A stretch of 64,000 nucleotides of DNA from the NCBI RefSeq assembly GCF_012489685.1, contig NC_080043.1, forward strand, positions 4,776,501 to 4,840,500. Direction: 5' to 3'. Every line of letters starts with the position of its first letter. Position 1 is the stretch's first letter. Below, piece by piece: positions 12,062 through 22,935 of this stretch. Under the pieces are notes generated by a model. It had not been told where the DNA came from and did no database searches. It was given only the letters and a program-made list of their open reading frames with translations. The position numbers and the translations under genes were made by a program. The DNA comes from Lotus japonicus. Taxonomy: Eukaryota > Streptophyta > Magnoliopsida > Fabales > Fabaceae.

Positions 12062-14021
12062 ATGGACAGTTACCACCACCACCACCAGATTCACCACCAG
12101 AGCTTCGATTCCAACAACACTGATGCTAGCCTTCCACCTGGCTTCCGCTTCCACCCCACTGACGAGGAGCTCATCACCTACTACCTCCTCAAGAAGGTTC
12201 TCGACAGCAACTTCACTGGAAAAGCCATTGTTGAAGTCGACCTCAACAAGTGTGAACCATGGGAGCTTCCAGGTACTACAAACTACGAATGGAAACGACA
12301 AAGACTAAACAACAATCCTCTTTCATGTTTTTTTTTATTGTTGTAAATTAAATGTGTGGTTCTAACTTTTTTTGTTTTCTTTAGGGAAAGCGAAGATGGG
12401 TGAGAAGGAGTGGTACTTCTTCAGCCTCCGTGACAGGAAGTACCCAACGGGGTTACGCACCAACCGTGCCACTGAAGCTGGGTACTGGAAAGCCACCGGA
12501 AAAGACAGAGAGATTTACAGCTCCAAAACCTGCTCACTCGTTGGCATGAAGAAAACTTTGGTTTTCTACAGAGGAAGAGCACCCAAGGGAGAAAAGAGTA
12601 ATTGGGTCATGCATGAGTATCGCCTTGAAGGCAAATTTGCTTACCACTACCTCTCTAGAAGCTCCAAGGTCACTTTTTCTTCCCCATTTTACCCTTCCTT
12701 TTGTAGTAGTGCACGTTTAATGCATGAACATGGTCTCGCATTTTGCATTAATTGAAAGTGAAATAAGGTGGAAATGGAATAGATACATCTCATTCCATAG
12801 CTTATACTATAATTAAGTTTCACCTAATGATTGCCGATTGCAGTGGTAAAAATGACTTTTTAAATCTATAAGTTGAGAGTTCGATTTTCGGGAGTAGCAT
12901 TCTTATTGAAACACCTGAATTAGAATTGTGAAAACATGGACACCAAAAATAAATTAATTAATTAGGTGCCATTTATTACTCAAAATTACATTTCATACCA
13001 CTCTCTCAATGGTTATTAACCTGGGGAACAAAGGGAAGTTTCTTAGAAATATTATGTGAATTTATTTATACATGAGTCTGCTACTACTGCATGGGGCCTA
13101 ATAAACTATTATGATGAAGCTGATGACAACAATGAAATTAATCATGATAATGGTACAGCATTAAGCAACTGTATCATTCATTAGCTGACAATTTTTTTAT
13201 ACCACAGTGCTGGCAAGAAGCATAAGATATTCTGATTTCATATCCTTTTTAGACATTATCTTTGTTCAGTTAGCTTTTTGCTTGCATACAGAACTTACTT
13301 TAGAAGAAGAAACAGTTACTCATTTATTATTGTGCCAGTGTTTATCAGTTTATGATTTAAGTATGCTGACACTTTTTTTTTCTTTTTTTAATTGGTGTAG
13401 GATGAATGGGTGATATCACGTGTTTTTCAGAAGAACACCGTTGGTAGCGGTGGTGCCGCCGTGTCTGGCGCCTCCGGCGGCTCCAAGAAGGGGATGCGAG
13501 CTAGCACCGGGGGATCTTCTAGCATGAGCCTCTGCGGCAGCGCCTATGAACCTGGTTCGCCGGCGTCTTCTTCCATTTACCTTCCGCCGCTTATGGAATC
13601 TTCTCCATACACTGCCACCAGCTCCGCCGCCACCTCCGCCGCCTTGTTTAAAGACGGTGACTCCTTCGACAGCGTGAAAAGAGAGCACGTGTCCTGTTTC
13701 TCCACAATCAACAATGCCGCCGGCAACAACAACAGCTTCTCCGGCGGTGGGTTTGACCTTGCTCCTCTCGCCGTGGACCCTTTCTCCCGGTTCCAGAGGA
13801 ACGTTGTCGGTGTCTCAGCCTTCCCCAGCCTGAGGTCGTTGCAGGAGAATCTCCAGATGCCATTCTTTTTCTCCCCGCCGGCGGCGCAGCCCATGAATGC
13901 TGACGTGGCGGGATGTGGAAACGTCGGGAACTGGCCGGTGATGGAGGAGCATGTGGTGTCTGACGGTGGCTCCGGCATGCCGGTGGGAGCATCGGAGCTT
14001 GATTGCATGTGGGGCTATTGA
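12062..14021 (+). CDS. NAC transcription factor of the CUC/NAM clade
   Basis: There are three exons: 12062-12272, 12385-12668 and 13401-14021. All introns are GT-AG and the frame is closed, giving 371 residues. The start ATG sits in CCATGG. A His-rich N terminus (H5-H8, H11-H12) precedes the NAC domain, about residues 24-176. It runs from [14 protein letters not shown] through [20 protein letters not shown], the [23 protein letters not shown]-binding stretch, and [11 protein letters not shown]. The C-terminal half is Ser/Gly-rich and keeps clade motifs: [18 protein letters not shown] (encoded by the miR164 site) and a terminal LDCMWGY resembling the LDCIWNY end of CUC2. These proteins are nuclear and specify organ boundaries and shoot meristem formation. 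Intron positions fit the family. Intron 2 (732 bp) carries a SINE-like insertion. Whether this is the CUC1/2 or CUC3 counterpart rests on the miR164 site, which CUC3 lacks, so it is CUC1/2-type. Confidence 0.93.
12827..12960 (+). mobile_element. tRNA-derived SINE-like insertion in NAC intron 2
   Basis: GATTGCAGTGGT (from 12836) resembles a pol III box A and GTTCGATTTTC (12879-12889) resembles box B (GGTTCGANNCC). They lie about 40 bp apart inside otherwise AT-rich intron. The 3' part is A-rich. Target duplications were not clear. Confidence 0.4.
13684..13704 (+). promoter_or_regulatory. miR164 target site in the NAC mRNA
   Basis: The 21 bases AGCACGTGTCCTGTTTCTCC+A pair along their whole length with plant miR164, with a few mismatches or wobbles. 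As I recall, they are identical to the site in Arabidopsis CUC1 and CUC2. The site encodes E260-S266 (EHVSCFS) of the NAC protein in exon 3. In the family, miR164-guided cleavage limits boundary-gene expression. Confidence 0.9.
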
Positions 14022-17000
14022 TTTCTGGGTTGACCTTGTTTTAACCATTAGGATTAAGCTTTGAATATTATATTATCTAGTTAATTAGGCTTTGCATTAA
14101 TCAAATTAGCTAGAAAATGGAAATGTGTGATTCCATTTTTGGGCTTGGGCTTTTCTTTCAACTTGGTTGTAGTAGACTAGTAGTAAGTATTGTTGCTTGG
14201 AGTTGCTAGGGTAGTATTGGTATTATTCATGTGGTTGTATTTTGGACAATGTGACTAGTGCCTAGTGGTTAATTATTAATGTAATATATCTATGAACGTT
14301 TGGAAATTAAATATGCATGATTATATGGTACTATGATACTATCAGTGTTTGTTCTTGTTTGCTGGATATGATGGCAACAGTGCAAATTTGCAGAGGATCT
14401 AAGATTTTTGTTAATAAATAGGTGGGTGCTGTTGACATGGAGAAAAGGTTCTCTGATTAATGAGCTGCTTTAATGGGATAAGTCATGCTTCTTTTCTATA
14501 GACTAAAGTGGTTTTAATCTGAAAGGGACCATTGGTAGCTTTGTGCGTTTTGTTTGAGATGGGGACTTGTCTTCTCTTTTTCATTATTTGGAATAGAAGG
14601 ACTCTACTTCACACTCGTGCATACTTGCATAAATTAGAGGCATTAAATGTCATCTTAAGTTAGAAAAATATTCTAAAGTGAAAATAATGCAATACAATTT
14701 ATATTCTTGTGACTTTGTCATGGGTTGTTTAATTTGTTTTGTTTAGGCCTTGTGGCCATGAGTACATTTTCAAGTAAGACAACTTTCTCAAGTTAAATCA
14801 CTCATGTGGCCGGTAACTTTATTTAAAATCAATGGACTAATATGATTAATTAAAAATAATAAATTTTTTTTTTCTAAAATTCTTAATCAATTTATTTTGA
14901 GTATTATTGGTTCACAAATCACAAGACTTGGGCAAGGGGTGATTTAGATAAATCCCAAATAAAAAAATAGAAATATTTTTATCTGAACATGAAATACATT
15001 ATTCAAACTATGATTATAACAGTTCAAGAAGAGACAATCCTAGAAGTTTGCTATGAGTCTATGACAACGACATGCTATTGATTTTCATGTATGCCTACAG
15101 CTCCATCATGGGTGGTGATGAAGCCACATACATTGATTACTGTTTTCATGTACAACATTCACATTCACGGATAAAAATTGAGAGCATGGGTGTTACCAAA
15201 GTGACTTTCATTTCATATTTGGGGTAAACGATATCATGAGGGAGAAATTTCACCCATCTGAAGAGAATATGTGTAATTTGTTTTCTGATGTAACATTTAA
15301 TGGGCAGTTGAAGAAGGTAATTGGTACAGAGGGGATGGTATGAGAAGTCCTGATTTTGGCTCATTTTCACGTGGGGCTTCTGAGTCTTCAGTCTAGGATT
15401 AGACTTGGAAAGGAAGTACCATGGTGAAGTAGCTATACTCGTCTTACTTACTGTGGTAGGGACAATTTTAATGCTCTTCCTTCTATTGAATGCTCAATCA
15501 GGGTTGTGCAAATGATTATAGGTAAAGTTTGTTCTAAATTACTTAGTCATATGTGGTCTTGATATTTAGAAGAATATAAATAATCCTATTGATCTATTAG
15601 GTAAGGTAAAGTTATCATCGTGTGTATTTTAGATTATTTTTAATCAATTAATTCAGAACTAAAAATGCAGGTGTCAGATAAGTTAGTCTATAAAAAAGAA
15701 AAATGTCATCACAGCCCAGATTGTGTCATATATTAATTATTAAGTAAACTCTAGAGACTAATTAGATCTAAAATTTAATACTATTAGAAACTGCAACAGT
15801 AACTTGCCCTATGGTTATAGTTTCAGAACTTTCAGGACAAATTGAGCTTTCACTTTTTTCTTCCTCTGCCTTAACTTTAGTACTGGTATGGCCAGGACCC
15901 ATCAACCCAAACAATATCGGTAATGTTTCGAGCCATCAATGCATTCAAAGTTCAAACTTTACCCCCTTCAATTGTCCTCTTGTGAAGATTGCAACAGCAA
16001 AGTAATTGCAGTGTGTGGTGATGCAAATAATGCCACCCCCATAGCATCAAAGTAGAAAAGGTGTAGAAAATGCCACATTAGAAAATGCCTGTTGGCATTG
16101 ACATGGCAATTGATAAAAACTATATCCAATGTTTGGAAGATGGGGATATATGTCATTGGCATAACTTACAATGAACATGTGAATGTTTGGAAACATTATC
16201 ACAATTGGTTTCAGAGTTTGAATAGTTGTGATCGACCAAAAATGCTATTATAGGTCTAATATCACCCAAACGGCAATTAAGTGAATCCTATATTAGTGAG
16301 CGGAAATGATCAAATGTGAATTTATTTCATCTAATAAGCAACCGAACAAACTTATGTCTGCACATTAGTTAGACGTTCACAACGCTAGTTACGAGCAACC
16401 ATCATGCTAGATGAACGTCGGAGTGCCTTTGCAGCAGGTACCTCTCTCATCCTGTCAATATCTCACCGTCGTGTTGGATGATTCATCAATGCTTTCAAAG
16501 TTATGCACACCACCGCAAAAGATCAATAACATCCAGTAGTTTAGATTTTGAAAGATTAAGAATCAATTATGTGAAAAAACTCCTTAATGCCAAAACTGAT
16601 TCTAAGAGATTAGAAACTAATCCGAACATGTTATAAGAGCATGTTCGGAAAGCAAAATTGATTCTATAGAATCAATTAAAAATTTAGTAGCACTCACTTT
16701 CCAATATTCTCTCATTAGTTGAAACTCATAGAGGTTCCACTGAAAATATGAGTCTCTCTTTCAATTTAGCGGGACTTACATGATTTTCAACCGATCAATG
16801 AGAGACTATTGGAAGCACTCCTCATAGAATCAATTCTAACCAGTTGAAATGATATTTGTGTGATTTCATGGGTAAAGAGCAGGGTTCATTTGTTGCCTCA
16901 ACAGATACTTGCTTATGCGTTAAACATAACTAATTATGAAACTTTCCAACTTGATTTTGTACTGTTATCTCACAAAAACATTTTTTTCATAAAGATATAT

Positions 17001-18459
17001 AAAAATACATCAAATCACTTTAACTCGCGTTCACCATATACAATTTTAACAGAATCAATTATATCCATAATTAATTTTGTTAACATAAATTGAAACACAC
17101 ACTCTATTTGCATCATCGGTGAATCTCTCACTATTATGAAAAAGAGAAGTTTACATGAATATGAGATTTATATGAATTTTTCTATGCATTTTATGAATAC
17201 AATTAAGAGGAAAAGGGGAAACTGATTTTGATATCATTATTGAGAAGATTCTAAGCTGTGTTGCTCTAAAGAAGCAAAAAATACCTACTCATTTCCCACC
17301 CTTGTCCCCTCCCCCCTCTTATAAGGTCAAGGAGGAAAAGTCATTGTTTTTATGCTGAAACATTTCATGGATGCTTTCAATGGATATAGTACTAGCATCT
17401 TATTTCCCAACAAAAAAACAGACAAGCCACTCTTACAGAACAAGATGCTATGTACTTGGGATTATGCAGCCAATTGAAAGGTTCTAATTGGGTGAAAGGA
17501 TCACAATGATGATGGTGATGAAATTAGTCTGTTTTGAAATTGGGTGTGTGATCTCTGTGCATGGTTGGTGAGGCAATGAGTATAGTGCTGGTTATGGGTG
17601 AGTTCTGTGATCATCCGTTAGGGACAGAGAAAGCAGGGTTCTTCAACATGAAAATGGCATGGCACGCGGTGTACCATTCACTAGGCAACCATTTGGACTT
17701 TTTCATATTTATTTGGATCTTATATGCATACACCTATTTTCTATCCTTTTTTGCTTCTGTCTCTGATGGTTATCAAATATAAGGTAGGGAATAACAGGCA
17801 TGTGCTACAGTCCAATCGCCAAAAGCTTGAGTTTGGAATGGAATCATGAGGTTCAAAACAGAGGGTAACCATTGTTGGAAATATTAGGAAGAAAGCTGCG
17901 CCGTGGACGAACCACTGCCTTGAAAGCAAAAATTCCGGCAGACCTTCGGTTAACACAGCCACATGCAAGGTACTGTGCACTCAGAACCTACACATGTTGG
18001 AGTCTCTACAACAATGCTCAGAATTCTCAAAAAGAGGAAGAACTATTCTATTTTCTATCATCACTTGTTCTCAACTATTTTCTTCTATCCACACACAAGT
18101 TGTGCATCCCCTTTTATAGTCTAACTCCTCTCTTATCAAATTAAAGCATAATAAAGATTATGTTTTGAAACCGTTTAATATTACAAAACCAGTAAACAGT
18201 AACCGAAAGATACTTTAAATCTCAATTATAGTGTTTAACATATGATAGTGTAACTGAAAAGGAATCAAATGAATTTTCTTGGTGTCATTAATCCAACAAC
18301 CATATATTTTCATCAGGTTTTGTTTTTTTTTCTTTCTTCAGATTAATTTATACTTTTTCTGCATTACTAGTTCATTTATAAAAGCATATGTTTTATGTTT
18401 GATGTTATTCTTTGACTTGGTTCTCGGTTTGTGGCTTAAGATAAAAATATAACTACACT
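14022..18459. other. intergenic region downstream of the NAC gene
   Basis: The first ~330 bp probably hold the NAC 3' UTR. Beyond that, no gene is recognised. The longest frames (60-90 residues, for example at 15146-15370 and 17872-18144) show no known motif. Around 16620-17060, AATCAATT-type motifs recur in both orientations, suggesting old foldback debris. Sequence at 15060-15370 and 17880-18120 is less AT-rich and could be decayed retroelement. Confidence 0.4.
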
Positions 18460-18636
18460 AGGGATGACAATGGGTCTCGGACCCATAGGGTACCCGCAAA
18501 AAATACCCACTATGGGTAGGGTAAAAACTCGCTAGATGAGTATGAGGTTGGGTATGTGTAATTACCCGCAAAAAGTATTGGGTATGGGTGCGGGTATGGG
18601 TACTATAGTACCAAACCCGCCTCATACCCACACACA

Positions 18637-18674
<38 letters not shown>

Positions 18675-19186
18675 GAACAAATTAACTTAAGCTATAACTT
18701 TCAAACTTACTTATTTTAAAAAATATGTGACTATTTAAAGTAATCATAATCATTGCTAATTTACTCTCACTTATTTTTAAAATTAGTAAGTTAATAACCT
18801 ACAACTTTATGACTATATTATAAATCCAAAATTAAAAATTAAGTTATATCTTTCTTACTTATTCGTTATAAAAAAATATATTCTTAGTTGAATGATTTTA
18901 TTTGTTACGTAGATAATCTTTTGTATTTATATTAGTGTTTTTTATTTAAAAAGTTAGTTGTATTTTTTATTTTCTATTAACAAAAATAGTGAAAAATATA
19001 TTTTGATTAGCTAAATTGCGGGTAATGGGCACGAGTACGGGCATATAGGTACCCAGAGGGTACGGGGACGGACATTTAAGTTGCTACCCACGCGGGTATG
19101 GGGACGGGTACATGTAATTTTTTAAAATGCAGGTATGGGGATGAGTACTATAGTACCCTACCCAGACCTTATCCATTGTCATCCCT
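18460..19186. mobile_element. hAT-like MITE with GGGATGACAATGG termini
   Basis: The left end AGGGATGACAATGG (18460) is exactly inverted at 19173-19186. Several internal blocks of the GGTACCCGCAAAAA/GGGTATGGG type are also present in both orientations near the two ends. The core is AT-rich with an ATT microsatellite at 18637-18671. The termini resemble hAT MITEs, and the element at 55746-56302 has similar ends with a perfect 8-bp duplication. Here no perfect duplication is seen (CTACAC against CTGCAC). Confidence 0.65.
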
Positions 19187-19874
19187 CTGCACATTACATA
19201 AAAATTGCAGGACAATTTTTTTTAAGAGCCTCTTTGTTTCTCAGTTTTCATTAAAAAAAAATTGGGATTACAAAACTTAGAGCAGTAACAGATTGCAAAT
19301 AATTTTCAATATTAAAAAATGTTTTTAATGTGCATAAGTGTGTTTTTAATAAAACTAATTAATTAAAGCAGCTCTCCTTGATTGTTGAAAGGAATATGAG
19401 CGTGAGTTCAAATGTAGAACCCTTACTACTCTTCCTAAATCTCATTTATAAGCCAAAATAAAATCATATACTTAAGAACTTGAGTACTACCTGCACTACT
19501 TTCTAAATAACCGCCAACTAAATTATTCAAAACATGCTTATTCAAACCCTAACTACAACGACACATTTTGGTGTGTCGATGTTTCCTTCGCTCCAAACGT
19601 GGGTAGCTTCTAGATGCCCACAATTTGGTGACCACTAGTAACTGTCTGATAATGTTGAAGCTGGTTGTGTCGAAAAGTTTGCTTTCGACGTATGCACTTA
19701 GGATGACAATCCGAAGTCTTTTCTTCATGCCACTTGTCAACACCGACCCTTCCTTCGGTATCGGCAATAGTTGTTTTAGTGCTAACGCTGAATGTCTCTG
19801 TGAAATATGTTTCAAAAGTACCGAATCAACTTCGCCGGATACCACTTTTCCGCTTAACTAGCTTGTAGGCTACC
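19187..19874. other. intergenic, overlapping open frames without recognisable product
   Basis: From 19549 to 19861 both strands are open for 78-98 residues and the base composition is more balanced than the flanks. The open sense continues for a few codons past the SINE target site. This could be a decayed gene or transposon fragment, but no motif identifies it. Confidence 0.3.
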
Positions 19875-19892
19875 TCATGGCTTGAACTCTTT

Positions 19893-20087
19893 TTTTTTGT
19901 CCTTTGGTCACCAGTCTCCATGGGGGAAAGATGCCACACGTGACTAATCTGACTCGGGATACGACAATGATGTCCCTGACCACAATGGTATTATTTCTGA
20001 CCTTAGAGGGGATCCAACCCGGGCTAGGAGCCTAGGCGAAATCCCTTAAGGAAATGCACATTCACCACTTGTGCCACCCCTTGTGGT
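19893..20087 (-). mobile_element. SINE with 18-bp target duplications
   Basis: The body is flanked by identical direct repeats TCATGGCTTGAACTCTTT at 19875-19892 and 20088-20105. Read on the minus strand it begins ACCACAAGGGG. It carries box A-like GGCACAAGTGGT (20064-20075) and box B-like GGGTTGGATCC (20010-20020), and ends in a short oligo-A just inside the left repeat. Long variable target repeats, pol III boxes and an A-tail together define a tRNA-derived SINE. The exact repeats indicate a fairly young insertion. Confidence 0.85.
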
Positions 20088-20360
20088 TCATGGCTTGAAC
20101 TCTTTAAGCAGGTGTAAACATTATTGACACCAATACTTTGCTTGATTTGAATTGCTTAGCTCTTGCTGGTGCTGAAGGTGTTTCATTGTTCATAACATGC
20201 TGAATTCTGTCCTTCGGCCGAATGAAATCCATACAAAAAATAGGAGAAAAAGAGAAACTATTTAATTTTATTTATTTTTACTTTTGTACCCTTTGTGTAC
20301 CACAAATGTCATTGTTTACTTAATATATTTAATATTTAAGAGAAAATGTTTTATCCTTTA

Positions 20361-20690
20361 GGGCTCGTTTGATGGTCAGGATATGATAAGAGCATGACAT
20401 GATAAATGATTGGATAAGGACATGATATGATAAGAGCAGGATAGACTCTTATCCTATCCTGTGTTTGAGGTGGACAAGATATTGATAAGATATGATAGAA
20501 ACAATGAAAAATGTATCCAATTTTCCTTTGAAATAAAAAATTAAGAATATTCATAAACTGATATCCTATCCCGTCACGATAATTTCTATCCTAATTCCCC
20601 CCTCATGATAAATTTTACATATGATAGACATGGTATGATAAGGGACAAGATAGTGTTATCCTATCCTGCTGGCGCAACAAATATCATATT
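20361..20690. mobile_element. MITE-like AT-rich element with GATAGGATAAG motifs
   Basis: The left edge reads GGGCTCGTTTGATGGTCAGG. Copies of ATGATAAG and its inverse CTTATCCTATCCTG alternate through the interior, and the right side ends near GCTGGCGCAACAAATATC. The element at 41306-41636 has the same kind of edge (GGGCTTGTTTGG) and interior. Target duplications were not resolved. Confidence 0.4.
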
Positions 20691-21060
20691 ACAGCAGGAT
20701 ATGATTACTCACTATTTCTTGAAGCTCGATCTCTCCCCCGGATGAACCGTATAGCCAAGAGAAACCATGAACCGGAATAGAAGAGCTTGCCCCACCCATG
20801 AGTAAATATTTCATAGTATCCTCATTAGACCGTACATCTTTCTTGGTATATCCAGATAGTAGATAGGAGCATAAACTGAAACATTCTGGAGCTACAAAGA
20901 TAGTTATTAAATCGTTAGCGCCTGTCTGCTTATCATGTCTACCAAATAGGCCTTTAGCGTTGAGTGGTTAGTTTTTTGTTGCTAGTGATCATTCATGCCT
21001 TCTTTGTCTCCTTCTAAACTTTATTCTAAAGCTGTGAGTAACACATCTTTTTACTTCCTA
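20691..21060. other. intergenic spacer between MITE-like element and MULE
   Basis: No gene or complete repeat is recognised here. Confidence 0.4.
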
Positions 21061-21069
21061 AAAATAATA

Positions 21070-22491
21070 GGGTTAAATATGTTTATGGTCCCTGTGTATT
21101 GAGGACAGTTTGAGTTTGGCCCCTAATTTTTTCAAAGTAAAGTAACCATCCCTCCGATTACACTTTCCGTAACAAACCACCCTTAACTCCGCCAGTCCTT
21201 GCCAAATACCATCACCTGAGGGGACGTGGCATTGCCACGTATTAAATGAGGTTGACCTGGAATTTATTTTTTAGTAAAAATTAAAAATGACGTTTTTTTT
21301 AAGGTTTTCATTTTTCATTAAATTAAAAATAAAATTAAGACACTCTAATTAACTTCCTAATTACATACCTATTTTAACAAATAAAATGCAAATTAATAGT
21401 TCATGGGTTCCTCTTCATCTATGTTCTTCATTTTCATATTCATCATCTTCTCCAGCATTAAAAATATAAAATCCAGAAAATTGAATAATTCATCATCAAA
21501 CCCCTTCTTCCATTTAATTCACCAAAAGTCTTAAAATCAATCCTCAAAACTAGATCTAGGGTTTCCTCATCAAATCACAACCCCCAATTCGTGGAACACA
21601 AACAACAACAAAACATCCCAATTCGTGGAACACAATAAGCAGCAAATCAAGAAGCTTAACCGATCCCTTAGGCGAAGATGAAGAAGCAGAAGAAGCATCA
21701 CCACTAACCAAAACATCCATGACAACGTCCTCCATTTTCACCCAACCATATTCTTCTCCATGACCCAATACGTGGACCTCATCCAACTGTTTCTGGCGAG
21801 CATGCCGAGGATGGTGGCGAACGCCGATTCAGACCCCCTGAACCCGGGTTGCCTCTCGGCCCAACGGAAGAACTAGAGAGCAGATCCGGGTCGGGTTCAG
21901 ACTGAATGGAGGACCCGAACGAACAGCTCAGATTGGGGAAACCGCTGCGCGCAAGTGATCAGAAACAGGGGAAGGATTGTGGAGTGAAACGACGTCGTAG
22001 GGGCTGGAGGGGCATGTGTTGAAGGAGAAGAGGAAGCGAGATTTGAGGGGTGTGGCTGCTGGTGTGGAGAAGACTCTGAAAGAGAGGGTCATCGATTGAA
22101 TGGAAAATTGGTGAATGGGTCTGCTGAAAGTGACAGAGGAAGATGGTGGAACCAAATCCAAAGATATCATTTTTTGCTAATTTTTCTGGGTTTGATGAAT
22201 GATCCTTTATGCACCTGAAGATTGATGTTGAAGAGTGGGTTTTTGATGAAGAAGATATGCAGATGAAGATTTGTAAATAATAATAAGGTGAAAATAAATT
22301 CCAGGTCAACCTCATTTAATACGTGGCAATGCCACGTCCCCTCAGGTGATGGTATTTGGCAAGGACTGGCGGAGTTAAGGGTAGTTTGTTACGGAAAGTG
22401 TAATCGGAGGGATGGTTACTTTACTTTGAAAAAATTAGGGGCCAAACTCAAACTGTCCTCAATACACAGGGACCATAAACATATTTAACCC
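21070..22491. mobile_element. Mutator-like element (MULE) with ~200-bp terminal inverted repeats
   Basis: The first 201 bp (21070-21270), starting GGGTTAAATATGTTTATGG, recur inverted at 22291-22491. I see only one mismatch between them. The flanks carry the 9-bp direct repeat AAAATAATA at 21061-21069 and 22492-22500, the standard Mutator target-duplication length. Together these identify a MULE, and the near-identical TIRs imply recent movement. The ~1.0-kb interior has no transposase. It contains gene-like, locally GC-richer sequence (21640-22170) that may be captured host DNA. Confidence 0.92.
21640..22170. other. gene-like interior of the MULE, possible captured fragment
   Basis: A minus-strand frame (21556-21786) carries an acidic and Ser-rich stretch (SGDASSASSSSPKG) followed by VKLLDLLLIVFHELGC. 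Further right, 21790-21960 is GC-rich (CCGGGTT, TCCGGGTCGGGTT). No known domain is recognised and both strands contain stops. Capture of host exons is common in MULEs, but here it is inference only. Confidence 0.3.
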
Positions 22492-22500
22492 AAAATAATA

Positions 22501-22935
22501 TAATATTTAGAATAAAATTGTCATTTTATGTAAAAGTCACATTCTCTCTTCTCATTTTCTATTCAACCAAACTAGAGAAATGAGTTTCCATGTCATTCCT
22601 CTTCTTCTCTCTTTTCATTTTCTATTCAACCAAACTAGAGAAAGAAGTTTCCACATCACTCTTCTTCTTCTCTCTTCTCTTTCCATCATAACAAACAACC
22701 TTCAAAACTTACTATATTTCTCATCGATTTATCTCTACTCATCTTCTCTCTTTCTCTTCACTCCCTTTTTCTCATCAACCAAACAAAAACATACAAATTG
22801 GACCGTTTATTGTCTGCATTACACGTAGAACAACCTAGTGCCACGTTGGTAGTCGTTGTAGGTTACATTCCTTTCCTTCCCCTCTTTTCTTTTCTCTTGT
22901 TGCTTCACATATCACACTGCGAGTTCCATCCAGCC
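22501..22935 (+). promoter_or_regulatory. promoter and leader region of the PSMD5-like gene
   Basis: This is CT-rich sequence between the MULE and the start codon at 22936. A segment beginning TTTTCTATTCAACCAAACTA is imperfectly duplicated in tandem (22555 and 22617). No convincing TATA box was picked out, and the pyrimidine-rich composition suits a housekeeping promoter. The MULE therefore lies within about 450 bp of the start codon. Confidence 0.4.

Noticed and set aside
13416..14048. Antisense frames of 77-143 residues over NAC exon 3
   Set aside because: They mirror a GC-rich coding exon with strong family conservation on the plus strand and have no motif of their own.
18452..19194. 8-bp target duplication around the hAT-like MITE
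   Set aside because: Flanks are only partly alike (CTACAC and CTGCAC) and no frame gives eight matching bases.
19875..20105. tRNA gene suggested by box A and box B motifs
   Set aside because: No cloverleaf can be drawn. Flanking 18-bp repeats and an A-tail show it is a SINE.
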